Made by a program: the position numbers and the translations under genes
From: Crotalaria pallida
Taxonomy: Eukaryota > Streptophyta > Magnoliopsida > Fabales > Fabaceae
Length of the DNA stretch: 64,000 nt
Direction: 5' to 3'
Assembly (NCBI GenBank): GCA_037953625.1
Contig: CM075651.1
Location: 128,740,501-128,804,500, forward strand
Notes under the pieces: model-generated
Told to the model about the DNA's origin: nothing
What the model saw: the letters and a program-made list of their open reading frames with translations, nothing else
Database searches by the model: none
In this document: piece after piece, positions 44,646 through 55,669 of the stretch
Numbering within the stretch: the stretch's first letter is position 1
Layout of the letters: every line of letters starts with the position of its first letter

Positions 44646-44962
44646 TGTTGAGTATGGCTCATAGGTGCTGCAAAAGGGCAAAGGAGTCACTGGGCCACGA
44701 ACAATTTGATGTTTGGGGGGCAATTAGGGTGTGGGGGGTGCGGGGGGCTTCGCCCCCCGCGGTATGGGTTATGGGCCTTAATGTAATCTGTTTTCTACTA
44801 TATATGCTTGTACTCTGTAACCCTAATTATTAGCACAAGAAATAACACGGAACTATAGTTGCTCTATAGTCGCAGACGTAGGCATCATTGGCCGAACTGC
44901 GTGACCAATTCTGTGTGTTGTTTCTCTCTCTTACTCTTCTGTTCGTATACTGCTGTTCAACA
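44646..44962 (+). mobile_element. 317-bp copia-like solo LTR
   Basis: Termini TGTTGAGTATGG and CTGTTCAACA form an inverted TGTTGA/TCAACA pair. AGGTG is duplicated exactly at 44641-44645 and 44963-44967. It contains a GC-rich hairpin, GCGGGGGGCTTCGCCCCCCGC, and a T-rich 3' part. No internal region is present, so it is a recombination product. It splits the LINE coding remnant. Confidence 0.85.
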
Positions 44963-44967
44963 AGGTG

Positions 44968-45750
44968 ACACTAAGACTGGAAACAAGTGACAAGTGGATC
45001 TGGAAGTTTTCGGATAGCCAAATATACACAGTAAAGAGTGCTTACTGGTTGATTAAGGACCAGCTAACTTGGAAGATCAAGAGGTTTTACAAGTTTTCAA
45101 GTTGTTGTGGAACAACAATGTGCCTTTAAAGCTGGCGGGACACGCTTGGAGAGTCGTGCACGAAAGAATTCCAACTAGAGCAAATTTCGGAAGAAGAGGA
45201 ATAATTTCACAGAATGAGGACGTTTGCTGTGGTCTTTGCGGACAAATAGAAGAGTTTACGAACCATCTTTTCTTTTCTTGCTCAGTATCATACAAGGTGT
45301 GACAGGAGTGCTACTCATGGTTCAAGCTGAACATAGCTCTGCCGTCACAAAGTACGCATCTTTAGTTTATCATACAGGCTTGGTGAGAGCTAAAGGTAAT
45401 AAGAAGAAGGACTTGACTAATTTTTGGCTGATCATCTTATGGAAAATTTGGACTAGTAGAAACAAAGCAATATTTGAAAATGACAGGGTGTGTGTATCTA
45501 GCATGGTAGAAAGAATTAGGATACAATTTTGGTCTATTTTTAAAGTAAATCATGCAGGTTCAAACAACTCTTACGCAAATTGGGTACGGTGCTGAACCTG
45601 TGGGAGTGTTTTAATGAATTGTAACTTGTTAGGTGTTGTTGGTTGTGGAGGAGTATATATGTATGTATTTGTAATTTGTACCGTTGGGTGAACGCCCTGG
45701 TTCACTCTTATTGTTTCTTTTAATTTAGTTTCTCTTTGTTTATCAAAAAA
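44968..45750 (+). pseudogene. LINE ORF2 zinc-binding domain and 3' end
   Basis: After the solo LTR the LINE continues with KWIWKFSDSQIYTVKSAYWL, a frameshift, then NNNVPLKLAGHAWRVVHERI and the zinc-binding motif CGLCGQIEEFTNHLFFSC (zf-RVT type). Another frame break precedes FWLIILWKIWTSRNKAIFEN. A short 3' untranslated part ends in an A-rich tail before the Stowaway-like MITE. The LINE orientation is opposite to that of the remnant at 6.4/39.0 kb. Confidence 0.8.
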
Positions 45751-45757
45751 TATAATA

Positions 45758-46518
45758 CTCCCTCCGTTCCAAAAAGTTAGTAACTTTTTTAAAAGGCTTA
45801 TTTATGGTTTTGGTCCCTAAAAATTTAGCGTGTTTTGGTTTTATTCCTTAAAAGTTATTTTGACCGTGACTGGTCCTTAATTTTTCAAACATTTTGGCTT
45901 TGGTCCCATATGTTAGAAAAAATCAATTATTTGTTGACGTGGTTAACGGAAACCCACACCAACAACTACGTGGTGTGAGATAGCATCAAATAAGTATTGT
46001 GAAATGGATGATTCAGGTCCAAAAACGCAAAATTCTGTGTATGAGACCATTTTGCGTATGGGACCATTTTGTATCCATTGGATTTGTATCATCCATGTCA
46101 TATCACTTATTTGACGTTTTCTCACACTACGTGACTGTTGTTATGGTGTTCCGCTAGCCACGTCAACAAATAACAGCTTTTTCATAATGGAGTGGATCAA
46201 AACCAAAATATTTGAAAAATTAAGGACCAGTCCCGGTCAAAATAATTTATAGGGACTAAAATCAAAACACGCCGAACTTTTAGGGACCAAAAGTATAAAT
46301 AAGCATTTTTAAAATTTAACAAAAATAAGGGAACATGCTTTTAATGCATTGTCTCCCAAATCAACCAATTACCAAAGCAATCATTTAATGCATGTTTCCT
46401 TAATTAACCAATCATAGAATATACAATTCAATTTCAATTTTTTTTATTCATTATTTTAACTTTAATTTGGGACAAAAATTTTCTATATTTTTTACTAACT
46501 TTTATGGGACGGAGGGAA
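45758..46518. mobile_element. Stowaway-like MITE, interrupted
   Basis: The left end CTCCCTCCGTTCC is preceded by TA, and the right end GGGACGGAGGGAA is followed by TA. About half of its length is the Mutator-like MITE at 45795-46305. Confidence 0.8.
45795..46305. mobile_element. Mutator-like MITE with 9-bp TSD nested in Stowaway
   Basis: The left arm GCTTATTTATGGTTTTGGTC and right arm GACCAAAAGTATAAATAAGC face each other. TTTTTAAAA is repeated exactly at 45786-45794 and 46306-46314, a 9-bp duplication. The GGTCCCTAAAA / TTTTAGGGACC motif relates it to the foldback elements at 1943 and 5780. Confidence 0.85.
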
Positions 46519-47463
46519 TAATAATAATAATAATGGAAAGAGCAAAAGTGAGAAGTGAATGGTAGCTAGAAGGGCAAGGAGGAGAAAACACCATTTTCAA
46601 AAGGGAAAATCGATTCTCCTTTAACGAAGAAGCTATCTGGAGTTGATTCAACCTATAATTGAGTTTGAAGACTGTGTTTCTGCCAAGATTTTATATTTTT
46701 GCAAGGAAAATAACAGGAATGCAAAATAAAGGGATGGGTTCGTAAACTTTGTGAAATCAAGGCTTCATTTTATTACTTTCACTGGGAGAGAAAATACAAG
46801 AGAGAGAGAGAGGGTGTAATTATCAGGAGATACAGTGAAAAATGATAAGATTCATAGGACGCTCTCAGTTTGTCTCCCTCAAGACTCTCTATGGTTTCTC
46901 TGTTCTAAGTGTGTCGTTGTTGTATTTGTGTCTCTGTGGTGTTGCTTCTGTTTGGCTTATGTTGGATTGCTCTTGCTCTTGATCTGCATCCCCTTTTATA
47001 ATTGGTTCATGACTTGGTTATCAAGTTTGGCCTTCTCCTTGTCTAATGGGTATTGTGATACTCCCTCCATTGTCTACTGGTCATTCCTCTTTTCAGTCTT
47101 GGTAGGGGAGATGAACAGTACTTTCTCTTTCTTGAGTGAAATGGCATCTTCCTTCCTAGCATACTTCATTTGGCACTTGAGTGGAATGGCATCTTTCCTA
47201 CTTATGGTATTTCTGATAGACATGGCTGGTTGAGTGTTGGGCCCAAGGAGGGGTGATTTCTCAGAACTTTGTTCAGTTTCAGAGGGATGTTGTAGGTTGA
47301 GGACGCTCTGATCTGAGGACGCTTCCACGTTTTCTGCCATTTGTTGATGTGAGATCCTACCTTTTATTATTGGGGCATGCTATACGGGTCTCCTCTTTTT
47401 ATTTCTTCTTTTCCATGCCATTGGGCTAAGGCCCAATATCATTTTATTTTCCAGTCCTAAACA
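46519..47463 (-). mobile_element. possible LTR and 3' end of a Tat/Ogre-like element
   Basis: On the minus strand a polypurine tract AAAAGGGGGCTAC (plus 47464-47476) abuts TGTTTAGGACTGG, which looks like an LTR start. The LTR might end near 46676 (sense GGCAGAAACA). The target duplication could not be tested because the other end of this element would lie beyond E5. An 88-codon open frame (47340-47074) lies in this segment; I do not recognise it. Confidence 0.35.
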
Positions 47464-47476
47464 GTAGCCCCCTTTT

Positions 47477-49959
47477 GCATGAAAGAGAAAAGTTTTTTCT
47501 CTTTGATGCAAAACTCTTTGAAGGCGATCATACTTGCTTTTCTGTTGGGGTTGGTTTTGACAACTCCATTTTCTGTGATTATCAGCTCTGCAAAAAACTT
47601 GTTAGCAGATAAATGTGTTTTCACACTTTGGAATACATTTGAGAGCAAATAGGAACTTCCCAAGATGTTTTGAATTCTGCTTATGAGTTGAAGATAGTAG
47701 AGTTCCTTTTCTAAGGGCAAGCCCCCTGGTTTTGCTCTGTCTCGTGATACTTGAGTTCTTGTATGCATTTATGCATGTATTAATGTCATGGGCGTTATGT
47801 ATGAATGAATGACATGAATGTTATGCATGAATGCATATCATGAGCGCTCATGAGTGTATGCTTTTGTGATTAAAATTTGTTACCAGCTCATGTATCACTT
47901 GGATTGCGCTTGTTGACTGCTGGACTGGGTTCACTTTGATTTTTGAACTGGTCTTGCCTTTTAATCGTGGCTGCAATTTTTTACTTGGAAGCATTCGTTC
48001 AGTGAGCTTTATGCTTTGCTTTCGGTGCCTGTTTTGACTTCTGCTTTAGTTGAAAGGCGTCAAAAACTATGATTGCTTCTGAAAATTTTGCTGCTTGTGA
48101 ATATCTGATTATGCTTTGCATTCCTTGTGGGCGTCTGAACACGCCTTCCTTGCGTGTGATTTTGTAAGTTTCGTTACTGCTGTTATTGATGACTTGGTCT
48201 TGACGGGGCTCTTGTTTTTTGACTTTGACAAGGCCACCTTGGATGGGATTGCCTTTGTTAGGGCCGCCCTCATTTTTATTTGTCATGCCTCTTAGTGATT
48301 GATTTTTCTTGCAAAACAGTTGTGGGTGCTTGACCTTTGTTGAGCATCATCTTGACACTGTTACGTCATGCCGCCTTTATCGAGTGTGTTTTCAAATTTT
48401 CTGAGCTGATGCTTTTCTGTATTTTTGCCTTTCTTTCTTTTGTGGACACTTGCACATCAAGATGTGGACTTTTGGGGAAGCTTCCAGCTTTAGAGTATCA
48501 TTGAATTTCTATCTGCTTAAGCACCTTGGAGGCGCCATTGGCGGTGCATGGTTTCTTTCTACATATACATCTGATATGAGGGGTCAGGCCCCTTGTGAAC
48601 TGGAACTTCGCTTTACACTTGCTTCTTATTCAACTTGATCTTCTTTTTGTGAATTTGTAAGGGAAGCGAGCTCTTCTTTCTATTGCATGTGGAATCTCGC
48701 CTTTGGATTGTGCAACCTTGCATACTGATCAATGACTTGGTGGACTTTGCTTCTTTGTACTTTGAATTCTTGATTTGTTTTCTGAAATTTCTTTGCCGTC
48801 TGTTTCTTTATGCTTGAGTTTCATACTCAAACTCAGCTCTCTGTACTTTATGCCTTCTGAATCTTCAAATTTTTGCAGTATTTTTCCTGCTGCGTTTGAA
48901 CACCTTCTGTGTTGAATGAATATAGTGACCAACTTGGGAGGTATAGTTGTGATCTAATTACTGGCTTGATAATCTGTATTGCTTGAAGAGAGAGCCAGAG
49001 CCCTTTAATTAACATGAAGGCGGACGATGACAGAAAATAGAGGAAACTTTTCTTGTCTTGCAGCGCGCCTTGGGTGGTACTCATGACCGAGCTTGAAAGA
49101 ATTACTTTGCCGTTGATCTTACGCTTGTTGCTTTTGTCATGTTATGTCTACTGCTGAAGGCACTGATACTTCTATTAAAAACTTGTGTGCCTTTGTGGTC
49201 GCTGAGCTTTGTGTCGCTTTAGTATACTTGACTCTTGGAAATTTGGGTTACTTGCTTTGATAGGACTGATTTCAACTTCTTTTTTCTGCACTTTTCACTT
49301 TACTGCCTTCATATTGTTCAATGATGCATTTATGCAATTTTGATACTGTTCTGATGTTGAAATATGCATTTTGCACCATGCTGCTTTGATAATTCTGTCT
49401 TTGGAAACCTGGATCATGCTCTTGGATTGGATCATTTTCATACTGTACAGGTTGTGATGTACTGCTTGTTATTTTGCTTTGTCATCTGATGCGTCTGGTT
49501 ATGAGGATGTCTACAGAACTTCATCACAGGACGCCTTCTTCAAGACTTGATGATTGTTCATCACATGACGCCCTCTTCAAGATTTGGTAATTGTACTGTC
49601 TCAAGTATGTTGTTGTATTTTGACTGCATCACTGTTTTAACATTCTGCTATTGCACCTTTTGTTAGACTTGACTTTATTCCATGTCGTTTTTGATCCTTC
49701 TTTCAAGACTCGAATCATGCAATCTCTCTTTTCTGCATTACTGTTGTTTTTCACAGCTTGTGACATACTGGTATGTTTGTGTTCTGCCACTTTGATGCTG
49801 CCATTTTGTGGTTGCTTGATCATTATGTTGAAGGTGCTCAAAACTCTCCAATGCTCATGATGTTGATGCTTTCTTTCGGGAACAGAAGGCCTCTTTACTT
49901 GATTTTTGCAATTGCTGAGGCGTCACCAGTATTCAGGTTCCTGGCTCGTGGGCGTCCTC
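47477..49959. other. unassigned, pyrimidine-rich on the plus strand
   Basis: No recognisable domain. Two minus-strand frames (47768-47457 and 48286-47999) are open but of low complexity and without family motifs. Short GAGGCG- and GGGCGT-type words recur. This may be the 3' untranslated region of the Tat/Ogre-like element inferred from the PPT at 47464. Confidence 0.35.
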
Positions 49960-51150
49960 ATGCAAATGGAAGGTCAGCGTACGCGTGCTGCTTCTGCTGC
50001 TAAAGTTAGTGCCACATCTGTTCATTCTCCGCCTCAATTTGCTGTTGCAAAACCCAAAACTAAGGGTACTGCTGTTTCTGAGCGTGTTTCATCTGATTCT
50101 ACATCTGGTAACTTCGCTGGAGATGAGGTGCCTGAACCTTTAATTGTTGATCCTATTGCCACCATTCCTTCCCCGGGGTCTCCTATGGATATGGATCCTA
50201 AGACTCCTTCTGCAGATATTGCTCCCAAGTCTCCACCCAAGGTGGATATTCCTATTGATGACCCAATTTCTCCAAAGGGCACTGCTGTTGATTCCCCTGT
50301 TCATGAGGGCGTTGCTGCTGATCAAGAGGATAATACTGATCACTTTGCTACTTCTGTTCATGATTCTCCTCCTGTTGTGCAAACCACTGAGATTTTTGCT
50401 ACTCCTGCCTCTACTCAGAAATCCTCATCTCATGTTGATACTGCTTCTGCTTCTACTACTGCTCCTATCGTTGCTACTTTTCGTAAGTTCTGCTTCTCTT
50501 TGGTTATATTGTGTTGCTCCTTGTTTCATTGAGTACTCATCATGTTCATTCTTTTGCAGCTTTGCTATCTTTGAAAATGACTCAGCCCCTTCCTGATGGC
50601 GCTTTTGTCTTCGTTTTTCCATGCGCATTCAGACTTGATACTGCCTAGTCCTAGTTTGCCTCAGATTTTTAATGAGACTGGGCTTCATACTATTTTGAGT
50701 GTGTTGAAGTTTACTATGAACCATGATGTGGATTCGCTTCCTTGGGAACAAAAATTGTTTTTGCTGGATTATTTGCTGTCTCTCAAGCTTCATCAATACC
50801 CAGGGCCTTGGCTTGATAATGCTATCAAACAAGCGGAGAGCCAACGCCCCCCTTTTGATGTTGAGACTCTGGCTGCCAAGAGGAAGCTTTTGCTGGAGCG
50901 TCATGCTGATTTGGAATGCTTGATTAGTGAAATATCTGCCACTTTGTCCAAAGCCACTACTGATTTGTCAAGTGTGGATGCTGAACTGGACGCTCAACAA
51001 GAGTCTTATGCTGCAAGGCTTCTTCTTTGGGCACTCTTTTCAAGATTTAGTTGTTGCGTCTGTTTAAAACACTTTGCTTTTCGCTTTTGCTTCATCAGAC
51101 TAGGACCTTTGTATTTTGTTGCTCCACTTTTCCTTTTACTGGATTTATAG
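49960..51150 (+). pseudogene. unrecognised ORF with a probable intron, possible retroelement antisense extra ORF
   Basis: Exon 1 (49960-50482) encodes a Pro/Ser/Asp-rich protein (VAKPKTKGTAVSERVSSD, repeated SP and PKS motifs). A 77-bp GT-AG intron follows, TTTTC|GTAAGT to CTTTTGCAG|C (50483-50559). Exon 2 needs a one-base frame change near 50600 to reach FFHAHSDLILPSPSLPQIF and a probable coiled coil (AAKRKLLLERHADLECLISE). An ATG at 49966 is an alternative start. Plant Tat-lineage gypsy elements are known to carry antisense extra ORFs downstream of pol. The opposite-strand PPT at 47.46 kb and the adjacent minisatellite fit that, but I cannot prove it. A plant-mobile-domain gene remnant is the alternative. 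Confidence 0.45.
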
Positions 51151-51690
51151 GACCCTTGTATTTGCTATATTGACTTAGCCTTTGGAGGAATGGCTTTGCC
51201 TTCTCTGCTTCTATCATGCTGTAACTTGACTTTTTGAGGAATGACCTTCTTTTGACTTGAAGTCTTTGTCATGCTATATGGTTTTCTTGCTTCTTTGAAT
51301 GGGATTCCTTTGAATAGAATCTCCTTTGGAACTTCAAGATTACTTGCTTGTGTACTTCTTTGTTAAATGCTTCTCTTCTTTTCTCTTTTCTCTTTTTCTT
51401 CTTCTTTTCCTTTTCTTTTTCCTTCTTCTCTTCTTTTACATTCTAAATTGTACACTTGTGATTCTTGCAGTGTTTTGCTTGTTGCTTGCCGTTCTTGTGT
51501 ATTTCTGGATATTTTCTAGCCCCTTTGTAAGGCTCGCTTTCTTTTGCATGACAGTGAATGTGCTTTTCCGCTAATCTGACTGTAACCTTTTCCCTTTACT
51601 GGAGGCTGATTTCTTGTGAGTTTTGCAATTCTTTGCTACTTTGGCATTTTGCTCTTGAGTATTTGCAATATTCAGTCTAGGTGCAGCTTT
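51151..51690. other. T/C-rich spacer
   Basis: Strongly pyrimidine-rich on the plus strand, with CTTTT-rich runs at 51366-51440. No gene is seen. Confidence 0.5.
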
Positions 51691-51697
51691 TGGCATA

Positions 51698-52262
51698 AAC
51701 AGAGCGCAAATCTGGACGCTTTTCTGGGCACAAATCAGGGTGCTTATCAGGATGCACAAAACAGGGTGCACTTTTCAGGGTGCTTTAACAGGTTGCACAA
51801 AACATGGTGCAGTTTCAGAGCGCAAATCAGGGCGCTTATCAGAGCACAAATCAGGGTGCAAAATTTATTTTTTTTTCAGAGCGCAAATAACTTGGCGCTT
51901 CGCACATATCAGGGTGCACAGGGTGCACATATCAGGGTGCGGTTTTTTATTTATACTCAGATTGCACATATCAGGGTGCTTTCGCACATATCAGGGTGCA
52001 ATTTCTTGATTTATATTCAGGTTGCACATATCAGGGTGCTTTCGCACATATCAGGGTGCAACTTAAGTTTTTTGCACATATCAGGGCGCTCTTGCACATA
52101 TCAGGGTGCAATTTCTTGATTTATACTTAGGTTGCACATATCAGGGTGCTTTCGCACATATCAGGGTGCAACTTAAGTTTTTTGCACATATCAGGGCGCT
52201 CTTGTGCATATCAGGGTGCAATTTTTTCAGAGCGCAAATAACTGGGCGCTTTATCAGGGAGC
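51698..52262 (+). repeat. hairpin-like minisatellite (GCACATATCAGGGTGC units)
   Basis: More than twenty units of 16-20 bp with complementary ends. The commonest is GCACATATCAGGGTGC. Others are GCGCAAATCAGGGCGC, AGCGCAAATAACTTGGCGCT and GCACAAAACAGGGTGC. A 110-bp higher-order repeat appears twice (about 52024-52133 and 52134-52243). The array ends next to the E5 insertion. Open frames across it are repeat artefacts. Confidence 0.88.
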
Positions 52263-52288
52263 TTCTTGTGCAAGTCTTTGGTACTTTC

Positions 52289-52408
52289 TGTGACACCCTT
52301 CCGGTTTACCCAAGTATAATATGGTACTTAAGCTATTATATTGGTAAGTGTGACACCCTTTCGGTTTACCCAAGTATAATATGGTACTTATGCTATTATA
52401 TTGGATAA
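52289..52408 (-). repeat. 60-bp tandem duplication of the LTR end
   Basis: The unit from 52289 to 52348 is followed by a near-identical copy from 52349. The same duplication is in the 5' LTR (60586-60645 and from 60646). The unit includes CTTA (sense), which is also the spacer between LTR and PBS. Confidence 0.88.
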
Positions 52409-53081
52409 TATATGGACTTGTGAGTATTAAGAAAATATGTAAATGAAATTTTCTTTTTAAAGAGGGTGCACAAATCAACACTTGGAATTCTTGGAGAATA
52501 AACTCTAAAGCATTTCAAAACAGTTGTATCGAATTCGGCGATTTCTAAAACCCTTTTCAAAAGTTGGGTAACATTCGTCTTTTGGAATCGTATTTATATC
52601 ATCGAAAATAACTGAAGCTACCCTTGCTTTATTTGATAAAACCGATACCATCGAATAGTTTTCACAGCCGAACTCTCAAATAGATTAAATCAGAGTAAGC
52701 GGAAATTATCGGACTATGCCATGGATAGGAATATAAACATAGATTTTATATATAGGAAAGTCATAAGTACATAGCCCAACATCGGAGTCTCCAAGTTCCA
52801 AAAATATACAAGTCCATAAACAAATCTACATAACAGTGTAACCAAAACCCTAGAGTACTCCAAAAGTATATCTACAACATATATACATAACCAAAATATA
52901 ACTCTAAGGGTGGTCACGTAGATCTGGCAGCATCAGATGTAGTAGTAGTGATAGCAGTAGTCTCCAAGAAGCAAAAGTAGTAAGGTAGTAGCATCATCAT
53001 CAACACAGCAGCAGCAAGATCTCCTCCATAGCATCCACACATCGGATCCTCTGATCCTCATCACATACCCTATGCACATAC

Positions 53082-53552
53082 CTAGGGATCATCATCCCTC
53101 CAATCACTCCTAGTAGAATGCACAACAGGCTCGCTCCCACTCTCGTCCTCCACCGGATCCTCCTCGATCTCATCCGAGGGAGAGTGTACCCTACCACTGG
53201 GTACCGGGTCAGGTGATGGTGAAACCCTGACTGGGCTCCTCGGATCAGAAGGGGGAGTCTCCTCACGGACGACTCTCGAGGTAAAAGGGTGAGAGCGGGT
53301 AGGTCGAAAATGAAAACTGTGATAAGAGCGAGCTGGTCGCATGGGAGGTGGTCCATGGTAAGTATAAAACGGGGGTACGTGCATAGTGTATATGATGGGA
53401 ATCCTAAATCTACGAGGACAGAATCGCATCAGCGGGTTTGGGTGGTAGAAGGTAATCTCTACCTCTCCCTCGAACACCGCACGATGGTCCTCATAGATCC
53501 ATGTGCCACTAGGAAGTGGCCGGATCTCGATGCAAGCAATGTAACGAGACAT
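53082..53552 (-). CDS. LTR-encoded protein of unknown function (3' LTR copy)
   Basis: 156 codons from ATG at 53552-53550 to TAG at 53084-53082. Unrecognised family. The N-terminal half is MSRYIACIEIRPLPSGTWIY and FEGEVEITFYHPNPLMR, followed by RRFRIPIIYTMHVPPFYTYH and a Pro/Arg stretch. The C-terminal half is Ser/Pro-rich and ends acidic (DEIEEDPVEDESGSEP). There is no signal peptide or membrane segment. The ATG lies three bases after an acceptor-like CCCTTGTAG|GTG. With the donor at 55015 and TATA box at 55508 this gives a plausible spliced gene inside the LTR. A diverged homologue at 40039-40492 keeps the same residues mostly through conservative changes. It differs from the 5' LTR copy at about five residues. 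Confidence 0.6.
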   Translation of the reverse strand: MSRYIACIEIRPLPSGTWIYEDHRAVFEGEVEITFYHPNPLMRFCPRRFRIPIIYTMHVPPFYTYHGPPPMRPARSYHSFHFRPTRSHPFTSRVVREETPPSDPRSPVRVSPSPDPVPSGRVHSPSDEIEEDPVEDESGSEPVVHSTRSDWRDDDP

Positions 53553-53555
53553 CAC

Positions 53556-55015
53556 CTACAAGGGCATAGGGGTAAGCAATTCTATACACATAATCAACAG
53601 AGAATAAATCATGCACCATGAATATGTAAATATGCATCCATAAATAACAATCACATATAGCACTTAGCAGTTATTGAATGCAAATAGGATGCTCATACTT
53701 GTTTCATTTATCACAATTAATTTGAATGAGTGGCATGATGCATGAATTTAGCTCTCAAGCCTATCTCCATCATTCTATGTCACTCTCTGACGTCCATCCC
53801 TGACAACCCAGCACTCAACAGTGCGTTGTATTCCTAGGTATACAACATTTCGTACATTCACCTAGAATGTACACGACAAGCTTGGAATCCATGCCACCCG
53901 AGCATATCCCGTCATCCAAACGGACCGTCATCCAAACGTTATAACCATATCGGCATCCACTCAGCTGACCACGTCAACGACGTGTCATCAAGCAAGCGTA
54001 TTGGCACTCCCAGAGGCCCTCCACATGTTTACCGAAAACATGATATACGTCCTACCATCCAAACTCCAGAATGAATGCACTTTATTCTTTAGACTTAAAG
54101 GAAGTTGATTAATATCTTACAGGCCACCTAGGCTTATTTTATTATCGAAAAGGACCGTCACCAAACGGTATACTCATATTAATCAATTCCCTTCAAGTCT
54201 AGATCCCTTGGATTATTGTTATTAATTCCTTAACTTAAATGAGTCAGAATTGAAAATGTATCTTTCAGGTTCTGGGCAATTTACTCGAGTAAAATTCAGT
54301 ACACTCGAGTGTTCATCAACTTTTCCAGATTACTCGAGTGTTCTTAAAGTTACTCGAGTGTTCATGACTTTCTGAGGATTTGGGTTTCAAATTCAATAAA
54401 TTACTCGAGTAGTTCATAGGTTACTCGAGTGTTCATCTTGATTTCCAGATTACTCGAGTGACCTTGAATGACTCGAGTGGTTAGCCTTAACTTGTCCTCG
54501 GTTCATGCTCGATCTCGAGTGCTAGACATGATACTCGAGTGTTCTTGCTCCTTTTGCATTGTTTTAAAGGCGTTTTACTCGAGTATCATGTCTATTACTC
54601 GAGTGTTTCACAGCAGAATACACTGAAATCTTAGTTTTAACATACCAATTTCATTTCTACTCATTTCCAGTCCATTCCAAGGATCAACAGAGTTAACATA
54701 ACATCATTTGAACATGTTACAACATTCCTTTCATATCAAAACACAGATTTGACAGAGGATTCATCAATCATGCATAAAATACACATTTTAACAACTCAAC
54801 ACCTCAAATTGCATAATAAGCACCATTCTCATGAAATAAAGTTCATTTAAGCTTGCATGCATGATTTAGAACTTGCTCAACACAGACATAGAGCATGGAT
54901 TGGTCTCCAAACCAAAGTTCCTATTCAATCTAAGCCCTTAGAGCCTCTTGGTGGCTCTCTAACACAATTTATGGAATTTAATCTCTATCTAGTGAATAAA
55001 ATTACTTCCCCTTAC
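53556..55015 (-). promoter_or_regulatory. putative leader intron of E5 (3' LTR)
   Basis: In sense, CTGAGAG|GTAAGGGG to CCCTTGTAG|GTGATG, 1460 bp. It contains the ACTCGAGT palindrome cluster. The donor is conserved across five LTR families in this window. Inferred from sequence only. Confidence 0.5.
54290..54605. repeat. cluster of twelve ACTCGAGT palindromes (E5 LTR)
   Basis: Repeats of the form TTACTCGAGTGTTC with the palindromic core ACTCGAGT, spaced 15-50 bp. One is reduced to CTCGAGT. The 5' LTR has the same cluster at about 62578-62905. Confidence 0.88.
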
Positions 55016-55498
55016 CTCTCAGACGTGAATCAAACAAAGAATCTCCAAAGAAAAGCTCCACAGCACCAAAAACACTTTAAACTCCAACATGCAGAGCAGT
55101 TTGAGTGCAACACCAAAATGGAATTGGTTCACACATGAAACAGAGAATAAAATTGGGGAAATTAGATTTTCTAAACTCTATGCAACATAAACTAACTAAG
55201 GAAACTGAATTTGGGACTCAAGGATTCGTGAGCTTACCAGAAATCGAAATTGAAGTAAGCTCCCAGAACTGAAAACAGCAACCAAACCTCAACTTCTCAG
55301 CTTCGATTCTAACAGCACACTCACTCTCAGCTCACAATCTTTATATCTATACAAAGCTCGTGATGTGAGCTTTGTATTGGTGTATGATTTGTGTTTCAAT
55401 TTGACACAGAGGAAGAATCGATCAGACGAAGTTATGAACCCTAACTTACTCAACAACTCAAACTTAGCCAAAAATCTCTACGAATTCGGTGTTGCTGA

Positions 55499-55508
55499 GC
55501 TTAAATAG
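55499..55508 (-). promoter_or_regulatory. TATA-like promoter element of the E5 3' LTR
   Basis: Sense CTATTTAAGC, about 410 bp from the LTR 5' end and about 480 bp before the putative splice donor. The 5' LTR copy is at 63799-63808. Position and flank match the solo LTR element at 42875-42884. Confidence 0.5.
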
Positions 55509-55635
55509 ACATAGAGAAAGCTCATGCAGGGCGACACGACGTCCTTGAGCTGTTGATGATGGAGTATTCGTGTCAACGGAGGGGAATCGGTGGTGGTGAC
55601 TCTCCAAACGCACTAACTCGTGCAATTTGACCCAG

Positions 55636-55669
55636 AATACTCGAGTATTCAGAATAATACTCGAGTATT
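55636..55669. repeat. paired AATACTCGAGTATT palindromes (E5 U3)
   Basis: Two perfect 14-bp palindromes, 55636-55649 and 55656-55669, separated by 6 bp and about 250-280 bp from the LTR 5' end. The same pair occurs in the 5' LTR near 63935-63970. Confidence 0.88.

Noticed and set aside
46835..47340. Membrane-protein-like 132-codon plus frame and 88-codon minus frame
   Set aside because: No recognisable family; the plus frame is a T-rich hydrophobic run and the minus frame lies in the presumed LTR, so neither is called as a gene.
50144..50596. Leu-rich 150-codon plus-strand frame
   Set aside because: Overlaps the Pro/Ser/Asp-rich exon in another frame; poly-Leu arises from CTG/CTT-rich sequence.
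51616..52408. Open frames across the minisatellite
   Set aside because: Repeated GCT/HIRV-type peptides reflect the repeat unit, not a protein.
53289..53621. Plus-strand 110-codon frame also present at 61586-61918
   Set aside because: It is antisense to the LTR-encoded protein; its duplication is explained by the two LTRs, and the minus frame has the conserved homologue in the solo LTR.
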